Below, in pieces: positions 60,148 through 64,000 of a stretch of DNA of 64,000 bases (positions within the stretch are counted from its first letter, which is position 1; each line of letters begins with the position of its first letter). Where the stretch lies: positions 113,879 through 177,878 of the forward strand of contig NZ_JABWCU010000015.1 in assembly GCF_018491765.1 (NCBI RefSeq), in the 5' to 3' direction. The translations under genes and the position numbers were made by a program. The DNA is from Novosphingobium profundi (GTDB taxonomy: Bacteria; Pseudomonadota; Alphaproteobacteria; Sphingomonadales; Sphingomonadaceae). The notes below the pieces were generated by a model. It searched no databases, had not been told where the DNA came from, and saw only the letters and a program-made list of their open reading frames with translations.

Positions 60148-61367
60148 ACCATCATCACGGCAATTGCGTAGATCCCCAGCACATAGCTGCCGAAATGGTC
60201 GTAAGCCGCGTTGAGCGCGACCGGCGACACGCCGTTGGCGATCAGCGCGCCGGTATAGGCCACCCCGCAGATCGCGCCGAGATCGCGCAAACCAAAATAG
60301 CGCGAGAGGAGATAGGGCAGGACGCTGAATTCCACGCCCAGCCCCATGCCGGTCAGCACCCCGCCTGCAATCGCAACCGGCAGGGTATGGGCATGGGCCA
60401 GGATCAGCAGCCCTACGATCGCAAGCACATAGAAAAAGGCCGCGCGGCGCGGGCGGGCCGCCAGATCGAGTATATGGCCGACGAGCGGCTCCACGATCAC
60501 GCAGGTCAGCGCGAAAAGCGTGACGACCAGCGTCGCTCCGGCGGCGCTCAGCCCCTGGGTGCCCAGGATCGTCACGGTATTGGCGAAAACCCCGGTCAGC
60601 GCGCCCCCGCCCAACGGAACGGCACTGAAGATCGCCCAGAACAGGGGGCTGCGCATGGCCTCGGCGAAGGAGTGTCCGGCCAGGGGCACCTCGCTCCAGC
60701 GCGCGCGCGTGCCCGCCTCCATTCCCGGAGGCGAACGCAGGCTGGCCCAGGCCACGGGAAGCGCGCAGACAAGGACGAACAGGCCGATTAGGGCAAAGCT
60801 GTGCCGCCAGCCGAGCGCCACGACGAGCAGACCCGAGACCGCGGGCATGACCATGCCACCAAGACCATTGCCGACACCGCCAACCAGCCCCAACCAGAAA
60901 CCGCGTCGCTCGGTGAACCATTCGGCCACCAGTTTGGCGATGACCATCGTGCTGGCGAGTACCCCGCCCACTCCGGACAGCGCGAAGAGGCCATAGAAGG
61001 CCCAGGGCGAGGCCGGCGAAGCGGCTATCGCGAACAACGTCACACCCAGCGCGGCGAACCCGAAGAGAAGGCAGGCACGCGTGCCGAAGCGATCCGCGAG
61101 CCAGCCTGCGAGCGGGAAACACAGCGCCTGCGAGAGCGTCTGCGCGAGAAAGGCGGTGGCCACCGTCGTGCGGCTCCACCCGAAGCTCGTCGCGATCGGC
61201 ACCAGCATCACCCCGAGCGGGATCGTCACAGTCGAAGTGGAGCCCGCGAAGGTTCCGAGCGTGCCCCCTGCCAGCAGGGCCATGCGGCGAAAGTCCAGTC
61301 CGGGTCGTCCGGCAGCCGATTGGCCCGCACCGGAAATGGCGGAACGGGCGGCAAGCGCATCACTCAT
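60096..61367 (-). CDS. MFS transporter
   Basis: A 423-residue carrier with about twelve transmembrane helices in two halves. The loop motif LADRFGTRACLL between helices 2 and 3 is typical of the major facilitator superfamily, and the overall pattern resembles the oxalate/monocarboxylate-type (MCT-like) branch. ATG 61367 overlaps the stop of cysteine hydrolase 3 (ATGA), with GGGGA about 6 bases upstream, so the two are coupled. It probably carries the cluster's substrate or product across the inner membrane, complementing the TonB receptor (inference). Confidence 0.9.
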   Translation of the reverse strand: MSDALAARSAISGAGQSAAGRPGLDFRRMALLAGGTLGTFAGSTSTVTIPLGVMLVPIATSFGWSRTTVATAFLAQTLSQALCFPLAGWLADRFGTRACLLFGFAALGVTLFAIAASPASPWAFYGLFALSGVGGVLASTMVIAKLVAEWFTERRGFWLGLVGGVGNGLGGMVMPAVSGLLVVALGWRHSFALIGLFVLVCALPVAWASLRSPPGMEAGTRARWSEVPLAGHSFAEAMRSPLFWAIFSAVPLGGGALTGVFANTVTILGTQGLSAAGATLVVTLFALTCVIVEPLVGHILDLAARPRRAAFFYVLAIVGLLILAHAHTLPVAIAGGVLTGMGLGVEFSVLPYLLSRYFGLRDLGAICGVAYTGALIANGVSPVALNAAYDHFGSYVLGIYAIAVMMVYALVVFVLLPRFDRAH

Positions 61368-62014
61368 GAACATTCCCCGGCTGTCTCGCGGCCCCGCACC
61401 GCAGCCGAACAGGCCGCGATGAAGCTCGCCGTATCGCTGATCGTGGCGGCATAGCGGGACAAGGCCTCGAGCGCCGCCTCGTGAAAGTCGCGCGTACCCG
61501 CCGCACAGGCATCGCCCAGCACGAGCACGTCGTAGTCGCGCTGGAAAGCGCCGCGCGCTGTGGCGTCGACGCAGCAATCGGTGCTGACGCCGGTCAGGAC
61601 CACGGTGCGCGCACCAAGCCGGCGCAGGAGCGCGTCAAGCCCGGTTTCCAGAAAGGCATCGTAGCGGCTCTTCGTCACTTCGCGCTCTCCCGGCCCGGGC
61701 CGGACCCGCCAGTAATCCGCCCCCGGGCTTCCCGCCCGGCACAGGACTTCCCCCCCGGCCATCCCGCGCCGGGCCATGTGCCGAACCATCGCCGGGGAAT
61801 CACTCTCGGGCGAAGTCTCGAGCCGCACGAAGCAGACTTCCATGCCGCAGGCCCGCGCCGCGCCGAGCGCGTCCTCAATCCGGGATATTGCGGCCGGCAT
61901 GCCCGAAACATCGGCGCCGCCCCTGGCGCAAGCGCCCTCGGGCGCGACGAAATCGACTTGCACGTCGATCACCAGCAGTACCGTGCTGCACGGCGCCAGC
62001 GACAACGCAGGCAC
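61364..62014 (-). CDS. Isochorismatase-like cysteine hydrolase 3
   Basis: A roughly 216-residue cysteine hydrolase. Catalytic Asp in VLLVIDVQVDFVAPEGA, Lys in REVTKSRYDAFLE and Cys in GVSTDCCVDATARGAF. It is most like cysteine hydrolase 1 in its VDVQVDF and TDCCVD stretches, so the two may act on related intermediates. The start is uncertain: GTG 62014 is used; TTG 62005 has AGAGG about 8 bases upstream; the frame stays open to ATG 62149, but that extension is Cys/Arg-rich and unlike the family. The MFS gene follows with a 4-base overlap. Confidence 0.88.
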   Translation of the reverse strand: MPALSLAPCSTVLLVIDVQVDFVAPEGACARGGADVSGMPAAISRIEDALGAARACGMEVCFVRLETSPESDSPAMVRHMARRGMAGGEVLCRAGSPGADYWRVRPGPGEREVTKSRYDAFLETGLDALLRRLGARTVVLTGVSTDCCVDATARGAFQRDYDVLVLGDACAAGTRDFHEAALEALSRYAATISDTASFIAACSAAVRGRETAGECS

Positions 62015-62158
62015 CTCTGAAGACGGGCCACGCCGCAGAAGTTCGGTCCTTGCGCTGTCAGGGCACACGCGTTCAACTCCAGTTTGCGGAACAAGCCTTT
62101 CGGGTCGGCGGCAGCAGGGCCCCGCGCCCTCGCGACTGAAAACGTACATAAATTTTAC

Positions 62159-62186
62159 AATGCATCAAGCCATGCAAATAAAATTG
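62159..62186 (-). promoter_or_regulatory. Shared AT-rich regulatory element, copy d
   Basis: CCATGCAAATAAAATT (62170-62185) matches copy a at 12 of 16 positions, with an extra TGCAT half-site just before it. It lies upstream of cysteine hydrolase 3 and the MFS gene, about 156 bases from GTG 62014 and 21 bases from the alternative ATG 62149. Confidence 0.5.
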
Positions 62187-62350
62187 TTATTTGAATCCAT
62201 TTTTGCTCTCCAAATGCCACGAACAAGTCTTCACAGTGCGCTTGCGGCCCCACCTCCAGGCCGATCCGGGGAGACGCTTAAAAGGCCAGACTTGAGAAAA
62301 AGCGCCGTCCGGTGATTGAACCCGGCTCCGGAACCCTCTAGGGCTGACCT

Positions 62351-62371
62351 TGTTGCAAATTGCATGATAAT
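62351..62371. promoter_or_regulatory. Shared AT-rich regulatory element, copy e (MarR gene promoter)
   Basis: TTGCAAATTGCATGATAAT lies 22 bases upstream of the MarR-type gene. Its 15-base part AAATTGCATGATAAT (62357-62371) is the exact reverse complement of the element in the TauD/Rieske promoter at 54083-54097. Its position close to the regulator's own start suggests autoregulation. Confidence 0.65.
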
Positions 62372-62392
62372 TTCAAATAGAGGTGCTTAGAG

Positions 62393-63025
62393 ATGGCGCA
62401 GGACAAGGGAGCGCAGGCCAGAGGCGTTCGGGCCGGGACGAAAGCCGCGAACGAGGCGCGCAAGAGCAATCCCGCGCCGCCGAACGCCTCCCATCTCTCC
62501 ATCGACGAGGACGGCACCGGCCAGGCCGTGCGCTTCCACGAATTCGAGTTCGCGCTGCACCACATCGTCGAAGCGTTCGCACGCTGGTCTTCCGCGCTGC
62601 ACGAATACGTCAGCGGCGAGTCCCTGCCCCAGGCGGACGTCTCGGTCCTCCAGCTCATCCGCATGAACGAGGAACCCAAGAGCGCGACCGACATCGGCCG
62701 CTACCTCAACCGCGACGACAACTCGAACATCCTCTATGCCCTGCGCAAGCTGGAAAAGGCGGGCCTGATCGAGAAATGCCGCGGTGCCCTGCGCCAGACG
62801 ACGTACACCGTGACCAAGCGCGGCATGGACGTGACCGACCGCTATGCCGAGGTGCGGCGCGAACTCCTGCTTGAAAGCGTGGGCGGCGCGTTCCACGGCG
62901 AGGGTGACCTCGAGACCACGATCCGCACGCTCTGGAACATCTGCGGCCTCTACGAACAGGGCGCGCGCACGATCTCGGTCAAGCGAGTTCTCCAGGGAGA
63001 CATCGCGGGAGAAACGGTCCGCTGA
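62393..63025 (+). CDS. MarR-type winged-helix transcriptional regulator
   Basis: A 210-residue winged-helix regulator. After a disordered, charged N-terminus of about 45 residues comes the helix FALHHIVEAFARWSSALHEY, then the winged HTH SVLQLIRMNEEPKSATDIGR and NSNILYALRKLEKAGLIEKC, with a wing TTYTVTKRGMDV. A C-terminal helical part (about 145-210) should dimerise. It lies at the end of the 40-63 kb cluster, and five intergenic regions of that cluster share an element also found 22 bases before its own start, so it is the likely cluster regulator. Whether it represses or activates cannot be told. GAGG lies about 9 bases before ATG 62393. Confidence 0.88.
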   Translation: MAQDKGAQARGVRAGTKAANEARKSNPAPPNASHLSIDEDGTGQAVRFHEFEFALHHIVEAFARWSSALHEYVSGESLPQADVSVLQLIRMNEEPKSATDIGRYLNRDDNSNILYALRKLEKAGLIEKCRGALRQTTYTVTKRGMDVTDRYAEVRRELLLESVGGAFHGEGDLETTIRTLWNICGLYEQGARTISVKRVLQGDIAGETVR

Positions 63026-63892
63026 CCGAGCTTTGTCCGTCCTGTCGCGTTCGAATTTTTCGAACCCTGCAACGGCAGACAAACGCACGTGGCTCCGTTA
63101 CATGCCCCGCCACGTTTATCTGCCGCACGTCTACAGTCATAGGCACCCTTACGCCCCGAAGTTGAACGATTGTCGGGCAGGAGTGGCACCCTCACACCCA
63201 CCTCTGCGTGCGACCAGGAATACCTCAGTTGGGCTTTGGTGATGCGACCGCCCCCGACGGAATTGATGTATGAATGTGGGTCTGGACAAATCCACACAAG
63301 AGAGCGATCACATCATCAAAGCCCAGCCCACCCTAAAATTCGCGCCGGCTCTCACTATTGGGACGGTCCAAAGCCAACAGTCGCGAACTCCCACCCCAGG
63401 TCGCCGATCTCAGGCCGCGCAATCGCGAACTGAAGGTTGGCTTACCGAGGACGGCTGCTCCGACGGCGACTGTCGCGAATGCCCCAGAAGCTTCCTGCCC
63501 TAGCGCCAGCGGCCGCATTCCATCGGGCGCGCACGATGACCCTACCAGGCGCCCGGCGCCACGCCTGCGACGTGCCCTCTCTTCCCCGGACGAGGCGCGT
63601 GACAAGCAGATTTTCGAGGTCGGATGCCGTCATATGTCCGCTTAGCCGACGTCGGAGGCTAGCCAAACATCGACTTCGCGCTTGAGCGAGCTCAGGCTAG
63701 GCACCCCCTCCCCTACGCAGCTCGCCACTTGCAGACCTGCACTTATCTTGCAGGCAAAATCGAAGCGTTTGGCGATCATGCCGACCACGAGGCGTACGCA
63801 GGATCTCTCAAGGCGAAACAGGGAACAGCCCCTTTGGGAACAATGAAGCGAGGAAGGATTGCATAAGTCCTGCTAATACCAACCTGCATTGA
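63026..63892. other. Non-coding or degenerate region between MarR gene and IS630 fragment
   Basis: About 870 bases. GTTCGAA-TTT-TTCGAAC at 63049-63065 is a short hairpin that may end the MarR transcript. A minus-strand frame from ATG 63633 begins MTASDLENLLVTRLVRGREG and then loses coherence; it may be a broken copy of a small hypothetical gene, but I cannot confirm this. No other frame has a ribosome site or family signal. Confidence 0.4.
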
Positions 63893-64000
63893 TCAGAACC
63901 TACGCGCCCATTTGCGACGTCCGATGGTCATGATGCGCCACGGCTGATCGACGAGCTTGTTCCAGGCTTCACAGCAGAGGTCGATGATGTTTTCGTAGGA
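63893..64000 (-). mobile_element. C-terminal end of an IS630-type transposase (runs off the window)
   Basis: The minus strand reads IIDLCCEAWNKLVDQPWRIM followed by TIGRRKWARRF and a stop at 63893-63895. This resembles the C-terminus of IS630-family transposases (…AWN-L-...-I-SI--R-WA). The gene continues beyond base 64000, so only about 35 residues are visible. It marks the edge of a mobile element next to the catabolic cluster. Confidence 0.7.

Noticed and set aside
58494..60791. A 765-codon open frame crossing Rieske 2, the ferredoxin and the MFS gene
   Set aside because: It runs through three recognised genes on both strands in other frames and shows no coherent protein features.
1..64000. 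CRISPR arrays, tRNA or rRNA genes, riboswitches
   Set aside because: No regularly spaced repeats, cloverleaf-like tRNA segments, rRNA-conserved strings or known riboswitch cores were recognised while reading both strands. A tRNAscan/Infernal run would be decisive.

Overview
The window is GC-rich, gene-dense DNA from an alphaproteobacterium. The Sphingomonadales (Novosphingobium or Sphingobium-like) are the best fit. The reasons are three large TonB-dependent receptors (two with FecI/FecR pairs and N-terminal STN domains), Tat-exported hydrolases, IS5/IS427-type insertion sequences, and catabolic clusters built from Rieske and TauD-type oxygenases. No rRNA, tRNA, replication origin or CRISPR array was seen. 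The lack of housekeeping genes suggests an accessory chromosomal region or a megaplasmid.

Layout. 0-2.7 kb: small-molecule operon (SMP-30 lactonase-like, SDR, PEP-mutase/isocitrate-lyase-like). 2.8-5.9 kb: membrane genes (CDP-alcohol phosphatidyltransferase, MscS channel, CPA2 antiporter). 6.4-9 kb: a decayed IS5 element beside an unusual NUC-nuclease/M8-zincin fusion. 9.4-11.9 kb: Lrp regulator divergent from ocd-ctlX (citrulline to ornithine to proline). 12-20.5 kb: sigma/anti-sigma/TonB receptor module 1 with an S9 peptidase and an exported amidase. 21-30 kb: PhoD phosphatase, then module 2 with a GH92 mannosidase. 30-37 kb: small membrane and thioesterase genes and a 7TM histidine kinase with a sigma-54 response regulator. 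37-40 kb: Fic enzyme, small tyrosine recombinase, second IS5 remnant.

40.2-63 kb is the most distinctive part. It holds a TonB receptor, a TrzA/GuaD-like amidohydrolase, three isochorismatase-fold cysteine hydrolases (one frameshifted), an amidase, a complete urease operon with HupE, two TauD-type 2-oxoglutarate dioxygenases, two Rieske oxygenases, a Rieske ferredoxin, an NTF2-double-CDGSH fusion, an MFS carrier and a MarR-type regulator. Five of its intergenic regions share an AT-rich element, with a 15-bp identity between the MarR promoter and the TauD/Rieske divergent promoter. The cluster therefore looks like one regulon.

My inference is that this regulon takes up and degrades a nitrogen-rich (amide, ureido or N-heterocyclic) compound. 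Oxygenases would open or dealkylate it, amidohydrolase, amidase and cysteine hydrolases would strip the N groups, and urease would convert released urea to ammonia. The substrate cannot be read from the sequence. The window ends inside an IS630-type transposase on the minus strand.
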